Numbered from the stretch's first letter, positions 1 through 11,770 are shown. The stretch: 64,000 bases of DNA from Rhabdornis inornatus (GCA_013397075.1 VWZS01002022.1:558001-622000), one strand, 5' to 3'. Notes: generated from the letters alone by a model not told the origin. Numbers and translations are program-made.

Positions 1-3000
1 CTTTAAAGAAGGTTATTAATGATATACACACTGTATACAGCAGCATAATCACCAAAAAAATATTAGATCCATTAAGTATCATTATCAAGGCCTGGAGCTA
101 ATCATTTAAGCTTAATGAAACCTATACATTTCTCCAGCACTGGCAGCAGTGCTCATCCCTCAGAGGGAGGTGGCAGCCAGGGAAGGCTGGAGCCATGCTG
201 TCCCTGCAGCTTCACTGCTGCACGAGTGCCCTGCTGGCTCTGGGCTCTGTGTTGCCCAGAGCTGAGCCCCCTTCCAGGTGCTTTCAGCAGCAATTCACTC
301 TCTTCAGCATCAGCCTTTTGCTTCGGCAGCTCAAAGACCTTCTGGTCAATGAGCACAGAATGGCTTGGATGGGCAAGGACCTTGAAGACCATCTCATTCC
401 ATGGGCAGGAATCTTCCACCAGGCTGCTCAGAGCCCATCCAGCCTGGCAGGGCTCTCCTCCCACACCTCCCTCCTCTCCCTTGTTTTGAGCAGTCTTTGG
501 AGAGCGGAGGAGAAATGATTTGGAGCCGAGGCGCTGCAATGATCTCACTGCTAATTATGCGGAAAAGTCATTTTGCTGTGGCTGCGGTGATGAAGTGATA
601 GGAGAGGAGCAAAACCCCACAGCCACTTTGTGCATGGCAAATTAAACAGAAATAAAACCCAAAGTGACCAAACCCAGGGCCTTGACCCCTGTGAGCCACT
701 GTGGGTGCTGTGCTAGCCCCAAACCCACTGCAATTAGGGACAGGCAAATCAGGCAATTAGGGACACAATTCACACAATTCAAAATGCCATCAGCTCCACT
801 CTCCTCTTTGTCCACGTCTGTTTTCCACCCTGGGCCCAGCAGCAGGATCATTGCTACAGCAGGACTCACCATCATTTTAAAGGGGAGCTGGGGATTAGCA
901 GCATCCTTATTAAAACCACTCACTCACACCTCATTTTACCTTCCCACTGGAGATGATTTAGCTTGATTTATTCTAATTAGTTGTAATTTATTGTTTTAAT
1001 GAGCTCTTCTGCAGGCTTTTTGTGCTTCATAACCACCCTCCTTGGCTGCTACAATGCATTTCAAGGAGGTCTTTTAATAAGGAGAGGTTTCCAAGGCTGC
1101 CTTAGATAGGGAGGTTTTGTTGGAGTATGAAAAAATCAAAATTAAGCCAAAAATTTCCTCTCCTCCAGGATGGGTTTGCTGGGGAGCATCTGGCTGGGAA
1201 CAGGAGGCTGCACTTCAACACTTCACCCAAATGGCAAGAGAGCCCTTAATTATCAGCAGTGTTACAACTGGGTTAAAGACTGGCAAAAGAAAACAAATAG
1301 GAGAAAACTCTCCTTCATCCAGCTGCAGCTGTGGAGAAGGGAATTTTGGCCTGGAAGGTGCTGCTGCCCAGAGGCAGCTGCAATTCCATGGATAGGTCAG
1401 GGATGCTCAACACCAGGGTCACACACACTGCCCACCCAGGAGGGTCTGTGCTACTGGGGGGGGTCACAGGGTCTCAGAGCCCACCCAGGCCCTTCCTGGC
1501 ATGGGCACAGGCAGAAGCATCCAGAACACGATGCCATAACCAGAATTGCTTTACCCACAGAGATCTCTCCTCCCCTTCCCTCTGCTGGGATGGGTGAAGC
1601 TGCAGGAGCTCCTTGATCAGGGGTGGCTGGGCCATTTAATGGCTTTCCAGCCTTTAATTTGGAAGGGAGAGAAAGGCCCTCTGGTCAGCCAGGTGGGTTA
1701 TTTCTGTGATGCTGGGTTCTTCCATTAGAAAAAAAAAGTAAGTTTTTGCTTCTCTGTCCCCATGGCTGTCACATGGCAAAGTGTTCCCTTTGGAGACATC
1801 CAAAATAAAGCAGATGAGATTCGCTTTGCAGGTAGAGACAAAAACTTCATGAAAGCAAAACCTCCAAAGGAGGAGAAACTCCCAAAGAGAAACATGAAAA
1901 CCCCCAAATGGCTTCAGCTACAGCAGAGAAACACCTGGGTGGTTACTGGATATTTTCTCTGGGAAAAGGGACTGGCTTGTACTGAAGCAGCTGAGATTTG
2001 TGTGAGAAATAGTGAGAAACCCTCAGGGAGCCAGGGATGCTCTGGAGGGCTCTGGGAAGGAAAAACTCCTCTAAGTGTTACACCAAATCCCCTGTGCAAA
2101 CCCAGATGGAGTCACTGCAGGAATGGGAACAGCTCCAAGTGAGAGCCTGGAGAGTTGCATGTTTCCTGGGGGCCAGGGGAGCTCTGCAGCCCCAGGGACT
2201 GAGGAGGAGGATGCTGGAGGAAGTCAGGCTGAGCTCCTGCATGTTCAAAGGCTCCCAGAGGGGCTGGAAAGCACAAACAACCCCATGAAACAACAAAGGG
2301 GTTTCTCTGGGCACCCACAGCATGATCCAACAGGAAGAACCAGCAGGGAGCAATGGGGGACATCAGGGGCATCCCTGTAGGGTGAGCCAGCAAGGGTGTC
2401 CCAATCCATGGACATGATTGGGACACACAGCATGAGTTGGTGAGAGTGATGCTCCCCAAAGCAGGGATGGCCACAGCTCTGGGAGCTGCTGTGCCAGCTC
2501 CTGCCACAGGGGCTGGGCACTTGGAAAATTGGATGAACCCCATTCTTCTAGGAGAAGAGATCAGGTCTCTGGAGGTGCCTGGTGGATCTGGACAGCTCTG
2601 GAGCTTCTTGTGGATTATTTACCCAAATCCACATGCTGCCAACCAAAATAAATCAATGCAGCTTTAGCTTCCATTTTAGGAAAATAAATCCTCTGGGACA
2701 GGCTGGGAGCTGGTGCCCTGCTGGGAGCCACGTGCTCCCCATCCCAGCCCTGGTGGGATGTAAATGGGACTCAGAACCCCTTGGCCCCACTCACTACCCC
2801 ATGTCCCTGCCTTGCAGGGGCAGGTGGTGCTCCACAGCTTCCTTGGCAGCTTGGGACAGACAGCAGGACACAGCCAGGAGATTTACTGAGCCTCCTGCCA
2901 CTGAGCTGCCTGGAGAGCTCTCCCATGGCTTGGGTGACCTTATCCTTATCTCCTCACGTCCTTCAGCCCTCACAGCAGCCAGTTGGAGCAGCAGGTCCCC

Positions 3001-5859
3001 CAAGGGCAGTTTTCCATGATGTAGCCCCTTATCTCATGGTGCTGAGCCCTCTCCATCAGCCCATTCCAGCTCTGTGTTGGCAGCGCTGGCAATCACCTGC
3101 TTGTGCTGCAGGAGGGATCACCAAAAATTTTTCCCAAAACCAAAAAGCTGCATGGACCACCCACATTTCCCTCCAGCTGCCCAGGAGAGCTTTGCTGGGA
3201 CTCAGAGGTGAGCTGGCAAGCTTATGGTCCTGAGATGCATCAGGAACTGCTGGATTTCCACCTCAGCCCCAAATCCCTCTCCTGGAACAGGCACACTCCT
3301 TTCTCCTGCCCCATCAGTGCCAATTATAAATTGCCCAGCATTCAACTACGTAATCCCACCAGCTCTTTCAGATGTGGTTGTGTATTTGATCAGAACTGGC
3401 TTCTTAGAAAGAAAAAAATTAAAATCTTCCAAGCACCCGTTCCTGTCTCCTCCCCATCCAGGATGCTGTGTTGGCAGTATCAGTGTTGCTCCAAGAGCAG
3501 CATGTGCAAGGCCAGATTGGGATGGTTCCTCTGTCTCCTTCAGCAGTGAAAATCTGGTCTTGGATGATGTGGCTATTGGCAAGTCTAACGCTGCTCCAGG
3601 AGAAAAAAGGGAGCACTGTCCTCCTGGAATGATTGGGACAGGGCTGGCAGAGAGGTGCTGCTGGGGCTGGGGTGCCCCGTGCAGTGTGAATTGCTGATAA
3701 ACACAATCCTGCCCGTTCTCCCATGTGTGTGAGAGGTCCCAAAATGCACAGCCAGGATCTCAGTCCCTCCTGGGCTCCCTCAGGCAGCCCCAGGGTCAGA
3801 CCCACAGGATGGCCACTCCTCCCCTCCTGGAGGATGCTCCTCTCAGTCTCAGCCTGCAGCAGGTCTGTCCCTTAGAGCTGGTGTTAAGCCATGAACCATG
3901 ATGTGCTCTGACACCACTGCAGAGTGGCTGCTCCTGCTCTGTGTTATGGGGCTGGAGGCTCCAAACCATCATCTCACACACGAGGGAGGGTGAGCAAACT
4001 GCTCCCAGTCCCCACCAGCCCCAGCTCTGCTCACCCTGGAACCCCAGGAATGCACAGATCCCACCCCCTCTCCTCAGACACGGAGGGAGAGGCTGGTGCA
4101 GAAGTGCCCCAGTGTTTCCAAACTGATTTTTGCACTTGCAGAAACACCAGCAGGGATCACTTGTTTAAAACCTCTTTTGTAGGATAATCAGATCATACTC
4201 GAAAAGAGCCTCTGGATCTCTAGTTACAATTATTTCATTAGGATGTGATGCTCCAGACCATCCAAGAGCTTGGGAAGCTGCTGTCTGCACAGGTCCAAGC
4301 ACGCTGCCCATGGAAGAGGTCCTTAGTGCTAATTGCCAAAGCCAACCCCAGCCATCAGGAAATTATTGCTAATGCAGCTTACAACAGCTTTTATAAGACA
4401 CTATTAAGGAATTCATCAGAAAGCAGAACTGAATAAAGCAAAAAGCTATTAAAGAAAAACAAAACTCACCCCAAACTGCAGGATCAGCAGGAACAAGAGC
4501 TGGAGCTGTTGTGTGAGTGCCGCAGCCCCAAAGCTGAGCCTGGAGCTCCCCTTGTCCCAGCCCTGGTGTTGCACCAGCCTGGGGCTCTCCCCAAATACCC
4601 CGGGATGGGAGAATGGCTCAGCAGTGGCTCTTTCCCCCTGGCACTCCCTGTGGAGTCACAGCTGGTCCCCTGCACCTGCAGCCCTGCTCGGGGAACCATC
4701 CTGTGCCAGACATGGGTGCAGGGCCAGATGTCCACTGGGGAACATCCAGCCAGGGTGCTGGGCCTGAACATGTCCCCAGGAGCCTCTAGGGTCCTTCTAT
4801 GAAAGGGGAAAAAATTAAGGTTGGGCCTGGGGATATTTTTTCAAAAAGTCTGATAAAAGTAACTCTTTGAAGGGGTGAGGAAGGACAATTTGTGCTGGAG
4901 AGGTGTCACCCACAGGGCCTGATGGCTCCAAGTGGCACAAGGACACAGGGCTGGAGCTGTGACTCATGACTTTTTGGTATTCCATCCTGGTGTTGGTGTC
5001 ACATTTCCAGGACTATATTTTATTCATAAAAATTGCTGTGCTCACAGCCGTGCCTGGCAGAGCTGGAGTGGCTGAGCTTGGGGCTGGCTGTGCTCTCACC
5101 ATCAGGGGGGTCCCAGCTCTGGAACAACTGCTGGAAGTTAAATGTAATCTGCAAAACTGGGTGAGAGTACCCAGGCTCCCCCCCGTGACCTGGAATGTGG
5201 GTGCCTTCGTGGCACGCTGTGCTGGGCCAGGGCTTACAGCACGTGGTGGGTGTTGTTGGTAACCACATCCCAAATGAGCCAGAGAGGAACATGTGAGGCT
5301 GTATTTTTAACTCTGAGGTCCTGGTAACGTGGAAAACTGGGTGCCTGGCCCAGGTGCTGCATCGATTGATGGAAAATTTCCTCAGCTTTGCTAAGCCCAG
5401 GCACTGCAGTGGGTGAGCAAATGGTGCTTTGCCCCTGGGAAGGGTTTTAAGGCCATGCCCAGAACCCAGCAGAAACCATTTGCCATTCCACTGGGAAGTG
5501 CTTCCCGTGGAGCTGCAGGCAGGGAGCTGGCATGGTGAGATGGAAATGGGGATGGCGCAAACCCAACTTCCTCAAGTCACAGCCTCCCCAAGCAGGAAGA
5601 ACATTTTCAACCCCCTGAGGAGCTAAGGACAGGATGAGCCCATGGTCCTTGCCAGGCCTGATGCCTCCCCAGCACAGTGTGAGCTGGGACTTGGAATTCC
5701 CCCATCAGTGCAGGCATCCCCACACATCTCTCTTGTCCTTGCCTTCATGGGGATGACCTGTGCCAAGCTGGAAGATGGCACATGGTGACATTCCCCTCCT
5801 CCCCACCACATTCCCACAGCCCTACACCCACCCCACTGGCTCAGCTGAGACAAGCAAAG
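1..5859. other. Intergenic region downstream of HSPB8
   Basis: No coding exon, RNA gene or interspersed repeat is supportable here. AT-rich blocks at about 958-1003 and 4140-4450 have a conserved-noncoding look. Vertebrate synteny would place CCDC60 beyond this end, but I see no CCDC60 exon within it. Confidence 0.6.
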
Positions 5860-6452
5860 GCTAAGAACATCGACTGGGTTTTATTCCTCAGGTCTGACAA
5901 GTAAAAGCACAAATTCTCTTTGGAAATAAGGAAAAAAATAAAACAACAAAAAACCAACACCAAAACCCCAAACCAAGGTTCAAAGCACGCAGACCATTTC
6001 TCAGGATGGAGGCCACAACACCAAGCTCTGCCGCTGGATGCGTGTCCTTCGCAGAGATGTAGTTAAAAAAAAAAAAAACAAAACAACTCGTGGAGGAGGA
6101 AAAGACAAAGAGCTACGGGTTTCCATGTCAATTTTAAAGAAAAAACCAGGCCCTTTTTTGCTATTGTTATAAATATCCCATCCGAGTGACTCGGAACAAA
6201 CAAGAACCATAAGGAAGAGGAGAAGGAACATCCCTTGTGCTTGGCCCCGTGGGCACAGAATCTCTGCCGGCACCTCGGAGCGCTGCAAGCCCTCGGGGCC
6301 GGTGGCCTGGCAGCCGTGCGTGCCCCGGCTCCCAGCTGGGGTGGCGGGTGCTGCCATCCCTGCGAGCGGCACCCGCCACCCTCGCCCGAGGCTGTCAGGA
6401 CCGGGGAGCGGGGAGGGGACAAGGGACAGGGGACCGGGGCGCGGGTGGCTGC
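5860..6452 (-). other. HSPB8: HSPB8 3' untranslated region (inferred)
   Basis: About 590 nt run from the stop to the first good polyA signal. It includes A/T-rich stretches around 6060-6180 and no competing open frame. Confidence 0.7.
5880..5885 (-). terminator. HSPB8: HSPB8 polyadenylation signal AATAAA
   Basis: The minus strand reads AATAAAACCC. It is followed within 30-80 nt by a strongly GU-rich stretch (TGGGGTGGGTGTAGGG, GTGGTGGGG). This is a well-formed cleavage region. Confidence 0.75.
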
Positions 6453-6612
6453 TCAGGTGCAGGTGGCCTCCTGGCTCTCGACGGGGATCTCGCTGCCGCT
6501 GCTGCCCTCGCCGTACTGCTGGTAGGGGGGGATCTGGGGCGCCTCGATGATCAGCAGCCCCTCCGGGGACAAGGAGGCGAACACCGTGATGGGATCCACC
6601 TCGTAGGGCAGC
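6453..6612 (-). CDS. HSPB8: HSPB8 terminal coding exon 3
   Basis: This 160-nt exon encodes residues 148-200 and a TGA stop. It has LPYEVDPITVFASLSPEGLL then IIEAPQIPPY, the last strands of the alpha-crystallin domain. The tail carries GSEIPVESQEATCT. The acceptor is CCCCCTGCAG. Confidence 0.97.
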
Positions 6613-8956
6613 CTGCAGGGGGGCAGGAAGGAAGGGATGGGTTAGGATTCTGCATCCCCGCTGGATGCCGACCCTTGGAGCACCGGCGGTGCCGAGGCAG
6701 CAGCGCCGGCGCCCCGGCAAAGCCTCTGTTATTACTGGAGCGCCTGGGAATGTGCGGGGGACATTTCGAGCGGGCTCCTGGCCCCCGTGGGAGCTCTGTT
6801 TAATCTCCCCGGCAGATGTGTTTGACGGGATGTCACCGCAGGAGTAAATCCCGGCCGTGCCGCAGCCACGTCAGCCGCGAGCCTTGCCCCTAAAAGGAGC
6901 CCGAGAGCAGCGAGCGCGGGGCTCGCCCCAGCTTTCCCGTGGGACTTGGGCACGCACAGGGCTCCTTCAGGGCGGAAAAGCAAAGCCGAGCTGCTGCCAG
7001 CCGAGGAAACCCTTCCCATGCCCTGGGCTTTGATGCTTTTCCCTGTTAACCGTGCGAGCCCCGCGGGTGGGATCTGCCCCCCACATCGGTCGGGGCTCGC
7101 CGGTCTCTGGGCTCGCCTTTGCGGTTGTTGTTGCCAAAGCGAGCCAGGGGTGAGTCAACGCGATAGCGATCTCACTGACATCATGGAGATGCGGGGATAG
7201 GCAGGGATGTGCTCCGGGGCTGGCGGTGCTGCCAGCCCGCCGTGCCCGGCTGCTCCCCGGGGCCGCCTCCTCCTCCTCGCACCCCTCCTGCTCCCCGCAG
7301 CCCCGGGCGTGCAGGAGACTGACAGAGCGCCTCTAAAACGGCCTCCTTCTCCTTTCCCTCCCTTGGGAAATCACTCTGTGGCCCGGCCCGGCCAGGCACG
7401 TGCTGCAGAAGGGCGGATTTTGGGGTGCAAGCATCCCCAGTGTGAGCTGGGGCGCGGGGACTGGCAAAGCTCAGCCAGGCCGACCGGTACCTACTGGATT
7501 TTCTTGGTGAAGTTCTTGGAGACGATCCCTCCTTCCACCTGCTGCTCCTCGTGTTTGCCTGCAGGGAAGGCCAACACCCCACATCAGCACCTTACCAGGA
7601 GACTATATTTTCCCTAACAAACAACAACAACTAAACCCAACAGGAAAGTTTTCCAAGCAGCTGTTTCCCTTCCCCAGTGCAAACTCATCCTCTGGGGAGG
7701 GCTCAGGAAGCCTCTCCATGTGGGGAAGGAGATGCTAAATACAACACAGCCACATTTCCAGCAGAAAACTGGGGTCTCACAGGCTGCCAAGAGCTGGGGC
7801 TTAAGAAAATAAACAAATAATAAAACCTTTGTAGATGGCAGCATCTCCCTTGCCCCACTCCCCAGGATGGGCTCCTTTCCACCGTTCTGTCAGGCTGGGG
7901 GTCCCTGTACCTGGAGCATCAGCCAGAGGCTGCCTGGAGCCCCCTGACCTGTGGCTTTCCCCCTGTGCTGCAGTGAGCTCCAAATAAACATCCAAATAAA
8001 CAGAGCTGTGTTAGGTGGAAGCTCCCAGCCCCCCCTGGTGATCCCAGCCCGGAGGACCCAGGGACAATGGGGAATGTCAGTGCCAGGGCAGTTGTGGGCA
8101 CCCCAAAAGTGCTGGACCCCACACCCACTGTTCCCTCCATTAATTGACTTTTCAGGGATGTGTTTCTGGCCGACTCAGAGCCGGGCTGGGCTGGGGGCTG
8201 TGAGCAGCTGCTCCCTTCTTCCCAGCCTCTCCCTCGGCCCCTTTAAAGGGAATCTCCCTCCGTGCCGACCTCACCCTGGCTATAATTAACCGAGCAGAGC
8301 TGGGGCCCCTCTTGGCCGCTGGCTGCAGGGTGCCGCCAGCCAGGGCACAAAGCAGGGAGATTTACCCCAAAGGACACGTGTCCTTTCTCATTTTGGCAGC
8401 AAACCATCGTGGCTTGTGAGCCAGATCCCCCCGTGACACCCACACTGCCTCTGGAGATGCCCCAAAGCCCTGCTGCAGCCCTCCCCTGCTCCCAAGCCTT
8501 AAAATAAAGGCGATTTTGGCATTTTGCAGCAATTCCTTGAGCTGGCAGTGCCACCTCCCCGGTGCTTTGGCTCTCACCTGACACCTCGACGTAGCCATCC
8601 TTGGTTTTGACCGTCAGCTCCTCGGGTTTGAAGCTGTGCACGTTGACACACACCTTCCAGGGCTCTCGGGGGAAGGGCGCGGGGCTGCGGCTCTCGGGGT
8701 ACCCCCCGAAGTGGGTGCCGTAGGCGGGGGCCATGGGGGGCGTGCGGCCGAGACCGGCGCGCAGCGGGCCCGGCCAGGTAGTGGTGAGCCGGGGCCGAGC
8801 CCAGTCGGGCCAGTCCGCCGTCAGATCCCCGGGGAAGGGCGACAAGCCGAAGTCATCGTCCAGCAGGCGAGAGGTCAGGCCGGGCTCCCGGAAAGGGTCG
8901 CGGAGGCTGCGCCTGCCGGGATAATGGCAGGAGAAGGGCATCTGGCTATCGGCCAT
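6453..8956 (-). CDS. HSPB8: HSPB8 (HSP22), small heat-shock protein beta-8; 3-exon coding span
   Basis: HSPB8 is an ATP-independent small heat-shock chaperone of the cytosol and nucleus. It pairs with BAG3 in chaperone-assisted selective autophagy; this is family knowledge. Three exons give 603 nt and 200 aa, against 196 in human. The N terminus MADSQMPFSCHYP and the block PWKVCVNVHSFKPEEL match mammals almost exactly. The alpha-crystallin domain runs from about residue 98 to 180 (EPWKVCVNVH to LLIIEAPQ). The residue equivalent to human K141, a neuropathy hotspot, is intact at 145 in TKKIQ. The C-terminal tail is divergent but ends SQEATCT, like human SQEVTCT, and contains an unexpected I-P-V at 190-192. 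All junction phases agree. Order and strand relative to SRRM4 are as in other vertebrates. I infer an intact gene. Confidence 0.97.
6613..7494 (-). other. HSPB8 intron 2
   Basis: This is an 882-bp intron with a GTAGGT donor and a CTGCAG acceptor. It is GC-rich with scattered CpG (6640-7330). No other feature was recognised. Confidence 0.9.
7495..7558 (-). CDS. HSPB8: HSPB8 coding exon 2
   Basis: This 64-nt exon encodes residues 127-148: [20 protein letters not shown], then IQ. It matches the human [20 protein letters not shown] segment. The acceptor is TGCCTGCAG-like (CCCTGCAG) and the donor is ATCCA|GTAGGT in phase 2. It is too short to appear as an independent long reading frame. Confidence 0.95.
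7559..8577 (-). other. HSPB8 intron 1
   Basis: This is a 1019-bp intron with a GTGAGA donor and a CTGCAG acceptor. I saw nothing else supportable in it. Confidence 0.9.
8578..8956 (-). CDS. HSPB8: HSPB8 coding exon 1
   Basis: This 379-nt exon encodes residues 1-126 plus one base. It covers the N-terminal domain (RLLDDDFG, PFPGDLTADWPDWARPRL) and the start of the alpha-crystallin domain, ending DGYVEVS. The donor is TCAG|GTGAGA in phase 1, as in mammals. The exon is GC- and CpG-rich. Confidence 0.97.
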
Positions 8957-9130
8957 GGCTTCCTTCGGAGGGGTCTGAGCGCGTCCCCGGGGCTCTCCAA
9001 CAGAGCCTCAGCCTCTGTGCGGCTGCTCCTGGCTGCAAACTTCCCCCGGGAGCCTGTCCCGGAGGAGACGCATCCACCCCGGGTGGGACGTGGGTGCGCG
9101 GGGACGGTCCCTCCTTCCCGGCACCAGGTG
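8580..9130 (-). promoter_or_regulatory. HSPB8: CpG-rich HSPB8 first exon and 5' UTR
   Basis: CpG dinucleotides are frequent through coding exon 1 and the proximal 5' UTR. This fits the CpG-associated promoter region of a broadly expressed chaperone. Confidence 0.6.
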
Positions 9131-9420
9131 AAGGACGATGAGAAAAATCAATTCAGGCTGAATCACCGGGAGCTGGAGAAGCGCAGGAAGGACGGAGGGA
9201 GCTCTCTGGCCGCGAGAAAACGCTTCCTGTCTGGCTGTGATCCCAGGACTGGGGAGAGGAAAATAAAACTTCTTGTCAGGAGAGAGGAAAAAAAATAATA
9301 AAACCGAATATCCTGAGATTAAAAAGCTTCTCTCTCACTTCTCACTCTCCAGCACTTTATGTTCAACTTTCCCTGCTGCTCCTGGACAAGAGCTGCAATA
9401 AATGCCTGAGCCTGGAGCCC

Positions 9421-9440
9421 AGAAACTTCTCTAACCTTCC
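9421..9440. promoter_or_regulatory. Candidate heat-shock element near HSPB8 start
   Basis: AGAAACTTCT is a perfect nGAAnnTTCn dimer, and another TTC follows in register 10 nt later with one unit missing between them. It lies just downstream of the candidate TATA box, overlapping the expected start, which is an unusual position for an HSF1 site. Confidence 0.3.
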
Positions 9441-9456
9441 AGCCGTTGGGCGAGTA

Positions 9457-9465
9457 CTATTTATA
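9457..9465 (-). promoter_or_regulatory. HSPB8: Candidate HSPB8 TATA box (TATAAATAG)
   Basis: The minus strand reads CCATATAAATAGTACTCG about 500 nt upstream of the ATG. Transcription from it would start near 9430 and give a 5' UTR of about 470 nt. The same bases on the plus strand (CTATTTATAT) nearly fit a MEF2 site. Use of this TATA is inferred. Confidence 0.45.
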
Positions 9466-9949
9466 TGGAGGAGGGGGGTGTGTGTTTTGCAAGTCCTGCC
9501 CTGTCAGCCGAGTATTTTGGAGAGGATGAAACAACCGTGGAGAATTTGGGCAGTGGCAGCTGACCTCTACTGCTGGGCCCAGGATCGGGGCTGCCATGGA
9601 GCCACGGCGCTTCGGCAGCTGCCCCAGCCCCTGCCGCCCCCTCCTGCTGCTCTGCCCGCCCAAAATAGCCCCCAAGCTCACTCAGGGCTGGCTGCTTTCG
9701 TCCCGCTGTCACCTGTTAAAAATACCGTGGTGGGGCTGACCGAGCTGTTCGCCTCACTGTAAAGCCACGTGTCCCCACCGCCACAGTAGCACTGTCCCGG
9801 GAAATGGGTCACTGCGGGCACCCCCAGCGCAGTGGGACCCCGGGGTGGGGCTGTTTGGGGCGAGTGGGGCAGGGCGATGGGAATGACCCTCTCCAGCACT
9901 GCTTATTTGGCCATCTCCACAGCTGGGCCCGGAGAAACATCCCCTGACT

Positions 9950-10260
9950 GCGGGAAGGAGACGGACCCCGGGCAGCAGGCAGGGCGCTCACGGCGCTGCT
10001 CAGCGCCTGCCTCCTCCTCCTCCTCCTCACCCCACCGCATGCCCCAGCCCTGCCGCAATCGCGGTGCGGGCAGGGCGAGGCGTTAATCACAGCCGCGGCC
10101 CGGCTATTAATTACAGGGCAGCGGCGGGAGCGGGCTGCGCGCTGCGGGAACGGGCGCGGCGGCAGCAGCAGCACTGGAGGGGGAGCTCCCAGCGAGCATC
10201 CACCCGGAGACACAGCCCCGAGCCCGGCCACAGGCGGGGTACGGCTGGCATACCCCGTGG
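9950..10260. promoter_or_regulatory. CpG-rich patch upstream of HSPB8
   Basis: CpG-dense sequence (GGCGCTGCTCAGCGCC, CGCAATCGCGGTGCGGGC, GCGGCGGGAGCGGGCTGCGC) lies 0.5-0.8 kb upstream of the candidate HSPB8 start. It is probably a distal promoter or enhancer element. Confidence 0.4.
10011..10028. repeat. (CTC)n simple repeat
   Basis: Six CTC triplets occur in tandem within the CpG-rich patch upstream of HSPB8. Confidence 0.85.
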
Positions 10261-11764
10261 AGGTGATCCAGGCACGGTCCAGTGGGCAGCGAGGTGTGCT
10301 GGAGGATGGGATGTGACCAATGAGGGTCACGTTGGCTGCGGAACCACTTCCTCATGCCGCATCCTGGCTCTGCATCATTCTCCTTCTCTCCAGCATCTGC
10401 AATTTTTCTAATGGACCCTATGGAAGTAATTGCAGCAGGAAGGCTTTAATGCAGCACAGGCCGCGCAGGGATGCAGCCGCTGGTCACCCCATGGCATTAA
10501 TCACAGCAGCATCGCTGCGGGCCGGGAGCTGCTTCTCCTTGGCTAGGGCAGGGCTGCTCCCCGTGCATGGAGACATCTGGGCATCACAGGGGAAGCCCTG
10601 GGGTCCGAAGGGATGCCTGGAGAGGTCCCAGGTGCCAGCTGAGTACTGCTGGTACTTCTGGAGGGACTGAGCATCCCCCTCCGTTCCCTTGTCCTGCCCG
10701 GCTGCCTCCGCCTGGCTGGGGGCTCCTGTTGCCTGTGGGTGACAGTACGGGGACAGTCCTGGGGGTCACTGCCACACACAGCCTGAGCTCAGCTGGGCAT
10801 ATCTCAGCTTGGCTGGGGAGCAGGATCGCCCTAGCACCCAGCTCTGCCACCCCCTTGAGCAAACACCAGCGCACGGGGTGAGAGGGACAAGTCCCGAGGT
10901 GGTTTCAGGCAGTCCCAGGATCCTGCCGTGTTTCCAGGAGCCTCATAACATCCCCCATCCCACGTTTCCCACATAGCTCCAGGCCATCCTCCCTCCCCGG
11001 CCAGGAATTCTTTCTGTCGCCTTGTTCATCCCCGATTAGTCACACGTCCCCTCCTCCCTCTGGGCCATCCCAATTTAGCTCCTGTTGTCATTCCAATGCT
11101 CCCGGCTGCCTCCCACCGGCACGCCACCCCACGATATCAGCTCTGGGAAACATTAAGTGTCCTTGCAGACCCCCTTCTCCTCCGAGGGACCTGGGCATGC
11201 TGCCCTGTGTCCCCACGATCCATCTGTGCCATGTCCAGACCTTTCCCGAGTGCCCATCTGAGCCCTGTTGAGGAGCATGGGGACACAGCCCAGCGTTGCT
11301 GCTCCCCTGGGGAGCTTCCAGGATGCTGGAGAGTCCCCAGTGCCCCTGGCTCCTGCCGAGAAGGTGACCATGGCAGGTCCCTGTGGCATGGGAACTCCAT
11401 GCAGGGCTTGGAGCAGGAAGGGAGGGGTACAGCCCCGAGGAGAGCACTGGTGAGCCCAGTGTGACCTCCAGGGAGAGATGGACACACTTCTAGCTTGGAC
11501 TCCCTGTGCCTGAACAGGGTGGGGGATCCAAAGGGCCTGGCAAAGGGCAGCAGGAGCCTGGCCCAGCAGGGAAAGGAGAGCTGCCAGAAATACTAGCCCA
11601 CAACTCTTTTTTGCTTCAGTCAGTGCCCTGAGGAGCCAGTCCTGGGCAGCTGGGAGTGGAGGCACATGCCCTTCCCTGCGGAGCAGCTGAAACAACCCAA
11701 AATATCCCACTGCACCAACTGGTACCCAAAAGGATCATGATGCAAAGGAAATACTGTCCGAACC

Positions 11765-11770
11765 TTTATT
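11765..11770 (-). terminator. SRRM4: Distal SRRM4 polyadenylation signal AATAAA
   Basis: The minus strand reads AATAAAGG here, followed within 25-70 nt by a GU-rich region (TTTTGGG, GTTGGTG, GTGGG, TTTTGGGTTG), the normal downstream element. Cleavage would fall near 11745-11750. Confidence 0.6.

Larger units (their letters stand above)
9471..11744. other. Intergenic region between SRRM4 3' end and HSPB8 promoter
   Basis: About 2.3 kb without recognised genes. It contains a CpG-rich patch at about 9950-10260 with a short CTC repeat at 10011-10028 and two homeodomain-type strings (GTTAATCACAG, ATTAATTACAG). The rest looks ordinary. Confidence 0.6.

Noticed and set aside
1..5859. Possible CCDC60 exons expected from synteny
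   Set aside because: No splice-bounded frame resembling CCDC60 was recognised, so the gene probably lies outside the window.
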